Assembly: GCA_040757835.1 (NCBI GenBank)
Contig: JBFLWJ010000004.1
Coordinates: forward strand, 171,062-235,061
Reading direction: 5' to 3'
Source: Actinomycetota bacterium
GTDB taxonomy: Bacteria > Actinomycetota > Geothermincolia > Geothermincolales > RBG-13-55-18
Length of the DNA stretch: 64,000 bases
Position numbers and translations under genes: made by a program. Under the pieces are notes generated by a model. It saw only the letters and a program-made list of their open reading frames with translations, had not been told where the DNA came from and did not search any database. How positions within the stretch are numbered: the first letter of the stretch is position 1; each line of letters opens with the position of its first letter. Below are positions 20,997 through 29,111 of the stretch, one piece after another.

Positions 20997-21392
20997 ATGC
21001 GAGAAGCGGATTGCGCGGAATTCCAGAAGACCGTTTCCGAGTATCTCGTGCGCAATCGCAGCATCCTCGACGTGATGACCAAACTCCAGGACGCCGCCAC
21101 CAGGGTCAACCGGGCCCTGGCCAAGACGGTGACCAGTTGTGGGTGCCTGAGCGTGGACGCCAGCAAGCAGGAACTCCCCGACGATGTAAATTTCTCCCAG
21201 GTATCGAATTACGTGAAGAGCCATATCGAGGGTGAGCTCTGCCCCAACTGCGCGGACGTCATCGAAACGGAGTTGGGAAACGCAATGTTCTATCTGGCGG
21301 CCACCTGCTGCCTGCTGGGACTGGATCTCAAATGCGTTCTGGAGAGGGAGAACGACCGTATCAACACCCTGGGCGTCTACAGCCTTACCTGA
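20997..21392 (+). CDS. Hypothetical cysteine-containing helical protein
   Basis: I do not recognise this 131-residue protein with certainty. It is mostly helical, with a central SCGCLSVD, a CPNCADVIETELG segment and a CC pair, suggesting a bound metal or Fe-S cluster. The C-terminal stretch ETELGNAMFYLAATCCLLGLDLKCVLERE is reminiscent of MazG-like pyrophosphohydrolase helices, but the acidic metal motif is incomplete. It has its own consensus promoter and a GGAGG site (20984-20988) before the ATG. It lies between disA and carD, where Bacillus-type genomes have no counterpart. Confidence 0.7.
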   Translation: MREADCAEFQKTVSEYLVRNRSILDVMTKLQDAATRVNRALAKTVTSCGCLSVDASKQELPDDVNFSQVSNYVKSHIEGELCPNCADVIETELGNAMFYLAATCCLLGLDLKCVLERENDRINTLGVYSLT

Positions 21393-21582
21393 GCGCATGG
21401 TTGATATTATGCGGCGAACCCCGGAAGAACGGACGATGTTTTTCGAAGACAGCCGGTAGAGTCATACGTCAGCAGTGGCCTGTGAGATGATACCTCACGC
21501 ATAACCACCCTGATATCAGAGAGATGTTTCCATCTGCGGGAGAGGACCGCGGAGCTGTCGCCGGATATGAGAGGTGATGAGG

Positions 21583-22068
21583 ATGTTTTGTGTAGGAGAC
21601 GTCGTGGTCTATCCTCACCATGGAGCGGGGGTCATCGAGGGCATTTCCGAGAAGGACGTGGAGGGAGAGACAAAAAAGTACTTCGTGCTGCGCATGTGCC
21701 AGGGGAACCTGAAGGTCATGGTCCCCGCGGACAGCTCCCTGCAAGTGGGCTTGCGCAACATCATCGAAAGGGACGAGGTCGAGAAGGTGCTCTGCGTCCT
21801 CGGGGAAGAGCAGAGCCCGATGCCCACCAACTGGAACCACCGCTACAAGAAGAACCGCGACAAGCTCCGCAGCGGGGACATCTTCCAGGTGGCGGAGGTG
21901 GTGAGGAACCTCACCCTCCGGGACATGGAGAAAGGCCTCTCCTCGGGGGAGAAGCGCATGCTCACCCAGGCCCGGGATATACTGGCCAGCGAGCTGATGT
22001 ACGCGGTCGAGGTCGAGGTAGACGAGGCAGTGCGCATGATCGAGGAGGTCTTCTCTCCTACATCTTGA
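21583..22068 (+). CDS. carD: CarD/CdnL-type RNA polymerase-binding regulator
   Basis: CarD stabilises open promoter complexes by contacting the polymerase beta subunit and the upstream edge of the bubble. The 161-residue product begins MFCVGDVVVYPHHGAGVIEGI, the typical N-terminal RNAP-interaction domain (about 1-60), followed by a helical DNA-binding domain (SGDIFQVAEVVRNL, LSSGEKRMLTQARDIL). The conserved tryptophan region near NWNHRYKKNRDKL is present. GAGAGG at 21569-21574 fits the ATG at 21583 better than the earlier GTG 21574 or ATG 21577. carD beside ispD-ispF is typical of actinobacteria. Confidence 0.92.
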   Translation: MFCVGDVVVYPHHGAGVIEGISEKDVEGETKKYFVLRMCQGNLKVMVPADSSLQVGLRNIIERDEVEKVLCVLGEEQSPMPTNWNHRYKKNRDKLRSGDIFQVAEVVRNLTLRDMEKGLSSGEKRMLTQARDILASELMYAVEVEVDEAVRMIEEVFSPTS

Positions 22069-22195
22069 GGCTGTTTTCTTTCGCCCCTTGAAGCTATAAT
22101 CAATAGCAATCGTCGGGTTTATCATCTTTCATCATCCCCCGGCGAAATAAAGGCCAAAGGAGGGTTGCCCCAGCCAAGAGGGAAACACGGATCTC

Positions 22196-23278
22196 ATGGT
22201 TGTCCTGCTCGTCCGAATCATCTTCATGATCCTCGGGGGAGTCGGGGGATACGCACTGGGAGAGCTGTTCAAAGAGACGTACCTGGCGGATTACAGTTCC
22301 ACTTATTATATTATCGGCTTCATCGTTTCCATATTCGTCTGTGTGGGACTGGGGTTCGTCCTCGGGGGGGCCGCGGGAAGATACGTCGCGAAGCTCCTCA
22401 ACCGTTTCCAGCACGCTATCCAGGACGTCCCCGGCACCGACCTCCTCATGGGGACCGTCGGCGTCATCGCCGGGTTCCTGGTCGCCTTCCTCCCCTCGGT
22501 CATCCTCTTCCGCTCCGATTGGGGGTGGTTCTCCGATTGGGGGTGGACTTTCGCCCTGATCGTCTACGCCGTCTGCGGGGTCATCGGGTACGTCATAGCG
22601 GTGCAGAAGAAGGAAGACCTGCTCAACTTCTTCAAGCCCTCCCGCGTGCGTCCACCGGGGGATGACGAGGCTCCCGCGACCGCCCCCGCCCGTATACTCG
22701 ACACCAGCGTCATCATCGACGGCCGCATCACCGATATCTGCTACTCCGGTTTTCTGGAGGGCGAACTGGTGGTGCCGCGCTTCGTCCTAAACGAGCTGCA
22801 GGGTATCGCCGATTCCGAGGACCCGTTGAAACGCAACCGCGGCCGCCGCGGCCTGGACGTGCTCAACGCCCTGCAGAGGCAGGACCGCGTGGAGGTGCGC
22901 ATCGAGGAGCAGGATTTCCCGGAGCTCTCCGCGGTGGATTCCAAGCTGGTGGCCCTGGCCAAGTTTCTGAACCAGCCGGTGATGACCAACGACTTCAACC
23001 TCAACAAGGTCGCCGAGCTCCAGGGGGTGCGGGTCCTGAACATAAACGAGCTCGCCAACTCGCTCAAACCCGTCGTTCTGCCCGGGGAGCCGCTGGTGCT
23101 CACGGTGCTCAAGGAGGGCAAGGAGTCGGGCCAGGGTGTGGGCTACCTGGACGACGGGACCATGGTGGTGGTCGAGGGCGGCAAGAAACATATCGGGCGT
23201 GAGGTCGAGACCCTGGTGACCAGCATCCTGCAGACCCCGGCGGGGAGGATGATCTTCGCCGCTCTCAAGGAGAACTGA
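22196..23278 (+). CDS. PIN-TRAM domain membrane protein (YacL-like)
   Basis: The 360-residue protein has four N-terminal hydrophobic segments (about 3-22, 38-60, 80-100 and 112-135). A PIN nuclease domain begins at ILDTSVIIDGRI and carries further acidic residues in NELQGIAD and MTNDFNLN. A C-terminal TRAM RNA-binding domain ends near TPAGRMIFA. This architecture is that of Bacillus YacL, whose RNA target is unknown. It lies between carD and ispD, as in many Gram-positives. The ATG at 22196 has no strong ribosome site close by. A TATAAT at 22095-22100 may be a -10. Confidence 0.92.
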   Translation: MVVLLVRIIFMILGGVGGYALGELFKETYLADYSSTYYIIGFIVSIFVCVGLGFVLGGAAGRYVAKLLNRFQHAIQDVPGTDLLMGTVGVIAGFLVAFLPSVILFRSDWGWFSDWGWTFALIVYAVCGVIGYVIAVQKKEDLLNFFKPSRVRPPGDDEAPATAPARILDTSVIIDGRITDICYSGFLEGELVVPRFVLNELQGIADSEDPLKRNRGRRGLDVLNALQRQDRVEVRIEEQDFPELSAVDSKLVALAKFLNQPVMTNDFNLNKVAELQGVRVLNINELANSLKPVVLPGEPLVLTVLKEGKESGQGVGYLDDGTMVVVEGGKKHIGREVETLVTSILQTPAGRMIFAALKEN

Positions 23279-23280
23279 GC

Positions 23281-24012
23281 ATGGCGATGAGAGCGGCCGC
23301 GGTCATCGCGGGTGCGGGGCGCGGGGAGAGGGTCGGCGGGAAAGAGGGCAAGCAATTCCTGGTGCTGGACGGAACGCCGGTCCTGGCGCGCTCCCTCCTG
23401 AACGTCGCCTCCGTCCCCGAGGTGGAGGAGATCGTGCTGGTGGTCAACGCCGATGATATCGGGCGCGCCAGCGAGGAAATAGCCGCACCCTACGGGGGAA
23501 AGAAAGCGGTCAGGGTCGTTGAGGGGGGGGAGCGGAGACAGGAGTCGGTGCTGCACGCCCTGCGTGCCCTCTCCGCGCCGGTGGACATCATCATCGTGCA
23601 CGACGGCGCGCGGCCCCTGGCCTCCCCGGCGCTCTTCAAGCGGGTCATAAAAGCCCTGGGCGACTGCGATTGCGAGGGGATAATCTCCGCCGTCCCGGTG
23701 GTGGATACGGTGAAGGAGGTCGAGGGGGGGTGGGTGCTCAGGACCCCCGACCGCCAGCGCCTCTGGGCGGTCCAGACGCCACAGTGCTTCCGCGCAGCGG
23801 CGCTCCTCGACGCGCACGAACGCGCTTCCCGGGAGATGGTGTGGGCCACCGACGACGCGGCCCTGCTGGAGAGATACCGCTACCGCGTCAGGGTGGTGGA
23901 AGGGGAACTTACCAACCTGAAGATAACCTACGCCAGCGATCTGGTCCTGGCGGAAGCCCTGCTCTTGAAGGGAGGTCTGGGGGTTGCAGAACCGGATAGG
24001 CCTGGGATTTGA
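23281..24012 (+). CDS. ispD: 2-C-methyl-D-erythritol 4-phosphate cytidylyltransferase
   Basis: This is the third enzyme of the MEP isoprenoid pathway; it joins CTP and MEP. The 243-residue protein begins with the nucleotide-binding loop AGAGRGERVGGKEGKQFL, and DIIIVHDGARPL and TPQCFRAAAL are signature stretches. The ATG at 23281 has GGAGAA just upstream and follows the PIN-TRAM stop by 2 bp. The 3' end overlaps ispF by 29 bp, so both are coupled and supply consecutive-branch enzymes of one pathway (ispE is elsewhere). Confidence 0.94.
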   Translation: MAMRAAAVIAGAGRGERVGGKEGKQFLVLDGTPVLARSLLNVASVPEVEEIVLVVNADDIGRASEEIAAPYGGKKAVRVVEGGERRQESVLHALRALSAPVDIIIVHDGARPLASPALFKRVIKALGDCDCEGIISAVPVVDTVKEVEGGWVLRTPDRQRLWAVQTPQCFRAAALLDAHERASREMVWATDDAALLERYRYRVRVVEGELTNLKITYASDLVLAEALLLKGGLGVAEPDRPGI

Positions 24013-24463
24013 CGCCCACGCCTTCGCAGCCGGAAGGAGACTGGTGCTGGGCGGGGTGGAGGTGCCGCACGACCGTGGCCTCGAGGGACACTCCGACGCG
24101 GACGTGCTGGTGCACGCGCTCATGGACGCTCTGCTGGGGGCCTGCGCAGCGGGCGATATCGGTGCGCACTTTCCGGACACCGACCCCGCCTACGAGGGCA
24201 TCTCCAGCATCGTCCTCCTGGAGGAAGTCGTCGGCCTGGTAAGGGAGAAGGGTTACAGGGTGGTGAACGCCGACTGTGTGGTAGTGGCCCAGGAACCGCG
24301 CCTGGCGCCCTACACCGGCGGCATGGCCTCTCTCCTGGCCGCGACCATGAGGATAGAGACGGGGCGGGTGTGCGTGAAGGCGACCACGACGGAAGGGATG
24401 GGCTTCACGGGCCGCGGCGAGGGCATCGCCGCCATCGCCACCGTCCTGCTGGAGACCACCTAG
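23984..24463 (+). CDS. ispF: 2-C-methyl-D-erythritol 2,4-cyclodiphosphate synthase
   Basis: This zinc enzyme closes CDP-ME 2-phosphate to the cyclodiphosphate. The 159 residues match the family. Metal ligands Asp10 and His12 (GLGFDAHAF) and the HSDADVLVHALMDALLGA motif are intact, as is the C-terminal TTTEGMGFTGRGEGI. The TTG at 23984 has GGAGGT upstream and lies inside ispD. In Bacillus-type genomes gltX comes next, but here it is 36 kb away. The stop overlaps the stop of the convergent HD-domain gene by 4 bp. Confidence 0.95.
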   Translation: MQNRIGLGFDAHAFAAGRRLVLGGVEVPHDRGLEGHSDADVLVHALMDALLGACAAGDIGAHFPDTDPAYEGISSIVLLEEVVGLVREKGYRVVNADCVVVAQEPRLAPYTGGMASLLAATMRIETGRVCVKATTTEGMGFTGRGEGIAAIATVLLETT

Positions 24464-25017
24464 AGGCCGAGCTCGTCGGAGATGCCCTGCATTGCTTCCA
24501 GGGCCAGGGCCAGGAATCCGTCCAGCTCGAAGCCGGCCTGCTCGCATTCCAGGATCACTTCCCGGCGCGCTCCCCGGGCGAAGGCCTTCTCCTTCATGCG
24601 CTTGCGCAGCGAGCTCACCTTGACCCCCTCCAGCTTCCTGTCCGGCCGCACCAGGGCCGCGGCGACGATGAAGCCGGTGACCGTCTCTCCGCACGCCAGG
24701 GCGTGCTGCAGGACCGTCGTCCTCTCGCCCAGTCCCAGGCCCTCGGCGTTGTGCATGCGCACCGCGCTCACCATCTCGTCGGGAGCCCCCCTGTCCTCCA
24801 GCATGCGGGCGCCGGTGGCGGCGTGAACGGACATGTCGTCGCCGACTATCTCCAGGTCGAGGTCGTGCAGCAGTCCGGTAAGGCCCCACAGGTCCTCGTC
24901 CTCACCCTTCTCCACCGCCATCCTCCTCATCACGGCCTCGGTGGCGTATGAGTGCTTGAGCAGGTTCTCAGCCTTCAGGTTGGCCAGCAGGAGCTCCAGG
25001 GCTTCTTCTCTCTCCAT
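24460..25017 (-). CDS. HD-domain phosphohydrolase
   Basis: This 185-residue metal-dependent phosphohydrolase of the HD superfamily has HSYATEAVMRRMA near residue 22, the HD doublet in GLLHDLDLE near residue 49, VHAATGARML near 67 and a later His/Asp region. It looks like the short single-domain HDIG type that acts on nucleotides or phosphate esters; the substrate cannot be deduced. The ATG at 25017 has GAGGGGAG upstream. It is transcribed towards ispF and away from the tetR gene. Confidence 0.8.
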   Translation of the reverse strand: MEREEALELLLANLKAENLLKHSYATEAVMRRMAVEKGEDEDLWGLTGLLHDLDLEIVGDDMSVHAATGARMLEDRGAPDEMVSAVRMHNAEGLGLGERTTVLQHALACGETVTGFIVAAALVRPDRKLEGVKVSSLRKRMKEKAFARGARREVILECEQAGFELDGFLALALEAMQGISDELGL

Positions 25018-25114
25018 GCTCTCCCCTCTCTTGCCGCAGTGACCCCGCCGCTATTGCATATATTAATATATCCCGGCATCGCCCGTTTTCCATACACCAA
25101 GATACTTATGTGTA

Positions 25115-25143
25115 TTGACAGGGTCCGGTCATTGTTGTATAAA
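25115..25143 (+). promoter_or_regulatory. Consensus promoter of the TetR/acyl-CoA cluster
   Basis: A perfect TTGACA (25115-25120), a 17-bp spacer and TATAAA (25138-25143) form the best promoter in the window. Transcription would start near 25150, just before the GTGAGCGCTCAC palindrome. Confidence 0.8.
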
Positions 25144-25163
25144 TAGGTACGGCTGTTAGGCGG

Positions 25164-25175
25164 GTGAGCGCTCAC
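25164..25175. promoter_or_regulatory. Perfect 12-bp palindrome, likely TetR operator
   Basis: GTGAGCGCTCAC is a perfect palindrome lying about 14-25 bp downstream of the predicted transcription start and before the preferred tetR start. Position and symmetry suit autorepression by the TetR protein encoded next. Confidence 0.6.
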
Positions 25176-25250
25176 TTTTTCGAGGTTCGAAGACATTTTT
25201 CCTCTCCTGAAAAGGGAGACCTCTACCCAGGCAGGGATGGAGCGGACGGT

Positions 25251-25958
25251 ATGGGAAAGGGCAACCGCACTGGCGACATCATCCTCGCGTCCATTGACGC
25301 CTTCTCGCGAACCAATTACGAGAAAGCCACCACCGCGCTCCTGGCCCGCGAAGCGGGCGTAGCCGAGGGGACCCTTTACAAGTACTTCCCGAGCAAGAAA
25401 GAGCTCTTCCTGGCCTGCTGCCGCTACATCGAGGACCTCCTCATCGCCCGCTACGAAGTGATCTACAGGGAACACGGGAACGAGCCGCTCGAATATCTCA
25501 AGCGCGTATCGAGCAGCTACATCGATTTCGTGCGCGAGAACCCCAGCATGCGGAGGTTCCTGGCCTTCGTCCTCAACAACGTCTTCGACGAGGATTTCCG
25601 CCGCGAACTGGAGGACTTCATCAACCTGAACATCAGGGCCACCGAGCACATGCTCAGGAAAGGGCAGGAGATGGGGGAGATAAGGAAGGACGTGGACCCC
25701 CGCATCGTGGCCTGGTTCTACGTGGGGGCATATTTCACCCTCATCCTCATGGCCGAGATGGACGCGGCGGAGATAGATGACCCCATGTTCGTGGAGAAGT
25801 ACGCGAACATGCTGCAACTGGCGGATGTAAGAGGGCCAGTGGGTGAGGCGCCCAAAGGGATGGACGCGCCGAACGAGGACGGCCCCTTCACGGCCTTGAA
25901 GGATATCGGGCCCGTACGTGCCACGGAAAGGGATGGACGGGGCCCATCGGAAAAATAA
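25251..25958 (+). CDS. TetR-family transcriptional regulator
   Basis: This is a dimeric repressor of 235 residues from the ATG at 25251. A frame from GTG 25164 would start inside the palindromic operator, so I prefer the later start. The N-terminal helix-turn-helix is clear (TTALLAREAGVAEGTLYKYFPSKKELF, split about residues 20-46). The ligand domain runs to about 210, followed by a charged low-complexity tail. The gene leads an acyl-CoA degradation cluster, so a fatty acyl-CoA ligand that relieves repression is a reasonable inference, as for FadR/PsrA-type regulators. Confidence 0.88.
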   Translation: MGKGNRTGDIILASIDAFSRTNYEKATTALLAREAGVAEGTLYKYFPSKKELFLACCRYIEDLLIARYEVIYREHGNEPLEYLKRVSSSYIDFVRENPSMRRFLAFVLNNVFDEDFRRELEDFINLNIRATEHMLRKGQEMGEIRKDVDPRIVAWFYVGAYFTLILMAEMDAAEIDDPMFVEKYANMLQLADVRGPVGEAPKGMDAPNEDGPFTALKDIGPVRATERDGRGPSEK

Positions 25959-25981
25959 TCGTCCTGGAAAGAGGTGATGGC

Positions 25982-27703
25982 ATGACCCCGGAGGAGCGGA
26001 AGATGTACCTGAAGAGGGCCTGGGTGGGATGGCGGCTGCTGCGCTCCCTCGCCCTATTCTTAGCGGACGAACGCCGCAGGGGTACCCTCAAGGAGAACCT
26101 GCGCAGTATCAGGGAGGCGAAGGGCCTCTCCATCGCGCGGGACATGTCCCACGCGGAGCTGCTTGAGGAAAAGGCCGCGAAGCTCGGTGACCGGCCGTTC
26201 CTGTACTTCAGGGACCAGGTCATCAGCTACCGCGATATGGACCTCAACGCCAACCGGGTGGCCAATTATCTGAGGAGCAAAGGCGGAGGTCCGGGCGGGG
26301 GCCTGGCCATCATCATGAAGAACTCCCCCCGCTGGCTGGACGTCTTCTTCGGCCAGCAGAAGCTGGGCATGTACGCGGTGCCGGTGAACGTGGCCCTCCG
26401 CGGCGATCAGCTGGCCCACGTCATCGATAACTCCGACGCCTCCATGGTGGTCATAGACCACGATCTGCTCCCCTATTACCAGGCGGTGGCGGAAAAGCTT
26501 CCAAAGATAGAGAAGGTCATCGTCAACGGCGAGGGCGCCCCCGCGGACTTCGAGTTGCCCGGGGGCATGGAGGACCTGGCGACGGCCTACGGCCCGGGCT
26601 CGGACGCCTCCACCCCCAGGGAGAGATACGACCCGGACGACCTCTGCGTGCTCATGTACACCTCGGGCACAACCGGGTTGCCCAAGGGGGTCGTGTACCG
26701 CTACAACAACACCAACGTCAAGGCCATCTCCATAGTGGGGCGCCTTCTCACCAACAAGAGCGATGTGGCCTACACCTGCTACCCGCTCTTCCACGCCAAC
26801 GCGCTCTTCCTTACGGTGACGCCGGCCATGCACTGCGAGGGCAGCGTAGCCCTGGGCGAGAGGTTCAGCGCCAGCCGCTTCTGGGAAGAGGTTCGGCGCT
26901 TCGGGGCCACCACCTTCAACGGCCTGGGGGCGGTGATGCCCATACTCATGAAGCAGCCGGAGAAGGCCGACGATGACGACAACAAGGTGCGCTTCATCCT
27001 CTCCGCCGGCTGTCCCGCGGACATGTGGGAGGACTTCGAACGGCGTTTCGGGGTCAAGATCTACGAGGGGTACGGCGCCGTGGACGGCGGCGGGGTGCTC
27101 ATCGTCAACTTCGAGACCGCCCCCGTGGGCTCCATGGGCAAGCCCCTGGGGGCCAAGATCAGGGTTATCGACAGCGATGGCGGTGACGTGCCCCCCCATA
27201 CCCCGGGCGAGCTCATCTGCTACGTGGGGGAGCGCAAGGGCGCGGTGGAATATTACAAGAACGCCGAAGCCACCAGCGACAAGATGCGCGACGGATGGCT
27301 GTACACCGGCGACCTGGTGTACAGGGACGAGAAAGGATATGTCTACTTCGTGGGCCGCAACACCGAGTCCATGCGGGTGAAAGGGGAGAACGTCTCCGCC
27401 TACGAGGTGGAGCAGGCCGTGCTCAAGCACCCGGACGTGCTGGAGTGCGCGGTTTACGCCGTCCCCTCCGAGCTGGCCGAGGACGAGATCATGGTGACCC
27501 TGGTGCCGGTGGAGGGGAAGAGCATCGACCCCGCCACCCTGCCTGACTTCCTCGCGAGCGAGCTGGCCAAGTTCGCGGTGCCGCGATACTACCGCGTCAT
27601 CGACGCACTCCCCAAGACTGAGACCCACCGCGTGATCAAGAAGGAACTGGAAAACCTGGGCGTCACGGCGGATACCTACGACAGGGAAAGGAAGGCGGGC
27701 TGA
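25982..27703 (+). CDS. Acyl-CoA ligase (AMP-forming), FATP/carnitine-CoA-ligase-like
   Basis: This enzyme activates a carboxylic acid to its CoA thioester through an acyl-adenylate. The 573-residue ANL-superfamily protein has the P-loop YTSGTTGLPKG near residue 225, the adenylate motif region YEGYGAVDGGG, GWLYTGDLVYRDEKGY with the hinge Asp, and the C-terminal RxxGENVSAYEVE segment; the catalytic lysine is likely in THRVIKKELENLG. An extra N-terminal stretch of about 60 residues is like FATP (very-long-chain or sterol acyl) ligases. It is the first catabolic gene after tetR, with AGAGGTG before the ATG. The substrate is unknown. Confidence 0.88.
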   Translation: MTPEERKMYLKRAWVGWRLLRSLALFLADERRRGTLKENLRSIREAKGLSIARDMSHAELLEEKAAKLGDRPFLYFRDQVISYRDMDLNANRVANYLRSKGGGPGGGLAIIMKNSPRWLDVFFGQQKLGMYAVPVNVALRGDQLAHVIDNSDASMVVIDHDLLPYYQAVAEKLPKIEKVIVNGEGAPADFELPGGMEDLATAYGPGSDASTPRERYDPDDLCVLMYTSGTTGLPKGVVYRYNNTNVKAISIVGRLLTNKSDVAYTCYPLFHANALFLTVTPAMHCEGSVALGERFSASRFWEEVRRFGATTFNGLGAVMPILMKQPEKADDDDNKVRFILSAGCPADMWEDFERRFGVKIYEGYGAVDGGGVLIVNFETAPVGSMGKPLGAKIRVIDSDGGDVPPHTPGELICYVGERKGAVEYYKNAEATSDKMRDGWLYTGDLVYRDEKGYVYFVGRNTESMRVKGENVSAYEVEQAVLKHPDVLECAVYAVPSELAEDEIMVTLVPVEGKSIDPATLPDFLASELAKFAVPRYYRVIDALPKTETHRVIKKELENLGVTADTYDRERKAG

Positions 27704-27704
27704 C

Positions 27705-28961
27705 ATGGCAGATGACGTATACATCCTAGGCACCGGTATGATCCGCTTCAAGAAATACCCGGAGAAGACCATCAAGATGCTGACCGCGGAGGCCGTGCAG
27801 GCCCTGCTCGAGGACGTCCAGGCGGACAAGGGAGACATAGAGGCCGCGTGGTTCTCCAACTCGGGATGGGGCATGAGCCAGATGCAGCACTGCATCCGGG
27901 GCCAGGTGGCCCTCTCCCCCCTGGGCATACAGGGTATCCCCATCACCAACGTGGAGAACGCCTGCGCCGGCGCCTCCACCGCTATCCACGGGGCGTGGAC
28001 CGCGGTGAAGGCCGGCCTCTACGACCTGGTTCTGGCGGTCGGGGCGGAGAAGGTCTATTTCCCCGAGGACAAGGCCAAGATGTTCGAGGGTTTCGCCTCG
28101 GGCGCGGACGTCGAGTTCGTGCACGGCATGATCGCCGCATTCCAGGCCGACGCCGCCAAAAAAGCCGCCGAGGCCGAGGCGGAGGGCAAGGAGAAGGGGA
28201 AGAAAGAGGGCGGAGGCCACACCGCCTTCATGGACATCTACGCCATGGGAGCGCGCATGCATATGAAGGCCTACGGCACCACCCAGCGGCAGTTGGCGGT
28301 GATCGCGGCCAAGAACCACCACAACGGCTCCATGAACCCCATGGCCCAGTACCAGATGGACATGACCGTGGAGGAGGTACTGGAGGACTACCAGGTCGCC
28401 TACCCCCTGACGCGGGCCATGTGTGCCCCCATCGGGGACGGCGCCGCCGCGGCCATCATCTGCTCCCAACGGGCCCTCGCGAGGTTCCCCGGCGCCAGGC
28501 CTGTGCGCATCCGCGCTTCGGTGCTGGTCTCAGGCTCTCTTCCCGACAGCGGCATCGCCGGCATCGGGGAGCGTGCCAGCAAGCGCGCTTACGAGGTAGC
28601 GGGCCTGGGGCCCGAGGACATCGATGTCGCCGAGGTGCATGACGCCACCGCCTTCGGAGAGCTGGCGCAGTACGAATCCATGGGCTTCTGCCCGGTGGGC
28701 GAAGGCGGCCCCTTCGCCGAGTCGGGCGCCACTTCCTTGGGCGGCAGACTGCCGGTCAATCCCTCGGGCGGGCTGGAATGCCGTGGCCACCCCATCGGCG
28801 CTTCCGGCCTGGCCCAGGTCTACGAACTGGTACAACAGTTGCGGGGAGCCGCCGGGCCGCGCCAGGTGGAGGGGGCCCGCATCGCCCTGGCCGAGAACGG
28901 CGGCGGGTTCCTGGGCATGGGGGAAGCGGCGATGTGCGTCCACATCCTCGAACGTATATAA
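27705..28961 (+). CDS. SCP-x-type thiolase
   Basis: This non-decarboxylating thiolase should cleave a 3-ketoacyl-CoA in the pathway begun by the preceding ligase. It has 418 residues, with the nucleophile Cys in NVENACAGAS near residue 87 and the GHPIGASG active-site motif near residue 365. A second catalytic Cys of FadA-type enzymes is replaced by the ENGGGFLGMGEA pattern, typical of SCP-2-like thiolases. Odd feature: a charged Ala/Lys/Glu/Gly-rich insertion at about residues 147-168. The start is 2 bp after the ligase stop. No DUF35 OB-fold partner follows. Confidence 0.86.
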   Translation: MADDVYILGTGMIRFKKYPEKTIKMLTAEAVQALLEDVQADKGDIEAAWFSNSGWGMSQMQHCIRGQVALSPLGIQGIPITNVENACAGASTAIHGAWTAVKAGLYDLVLAVGAEKVYFPEDKAKMFEGFASGADVEFVHGMIAAFQADAAKKAAEAEAEGKEKGKKEGGGHTAFMDIYAMGARMHMKAYGTTQRQLAVIAAKNHHNGSMNPMAQYQMDMTVEEVLEDYQVAYPLTRAMCAPIGDGAAAAIICSQRALARFPGARPVRIRASVLVSGSLPDSGIAGIGERASKRAYEVAGLGPEDIDVAEVHDATAFGELAQYESMGFCPVGEGGPFAESGATSLGGRLPVNPSGGLECRGHPIGASGLAQVYELVQQLRGAAGPRQVEGARIALAENGGGFLGMGEAAMCVHILERI

Positions 28962-28985
28962 CGACGCCCGGAGGGCGGCGGCACG

Positions 28986-29051
28986 GTGCCAGTCGCCTTG
29001 AAGGAGACGGAGCGAGCGTGAAGCGAGCATAGCGAGGTCAAGGCCTGGCAC
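28986..29051. repeat. Imperfect inverted repeat with internal GCGAGC copies
   Basis: Arms GTGCCAG..GCCTTGA (28986-29001) and TCAAGGC.CTGGCAC (29038-29051) pair almost completely, with a 2-base bulge. The 36-base loop contains repeated AGCGAGC/AGCGAGG units. It starts 25 bp after the thiolase stop. It could be an RNA hairpin separating the two halves of the acyl-CoA operon, or a REP-like element. Confidence 0.6.
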
Positions 29052-29111
29052 GCGTGATCTGCGCACCAGCGGCACGCATGCGTGGGGAGATAAACGAAGG
29101 GGGTAGATGGA

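Noticed and set aside
21482-21500. GTGAG/CTCAC hairpin before carD as a riboswitch or operator
   Set aside because: A 5-bp stem with an 8-base loop is expected by chance, and no conserved riboswitch features surround it.
22088-22100. TTGAAG beside TATAAT before the PIN-TRAM gene as a full promoter
   Set aside because: The two hexamers are 1 bp apart, so they cannot be a -35/-10 pair; only the -10 may be real.
26060-27979. A 639-codon minus-strand frame opposite the acyl-CoA ligase
   Set aside because: High GC keeps antisense frames open. The plus strand has full ligase motifs and a ribosome site; the antisense product has no family pattern.
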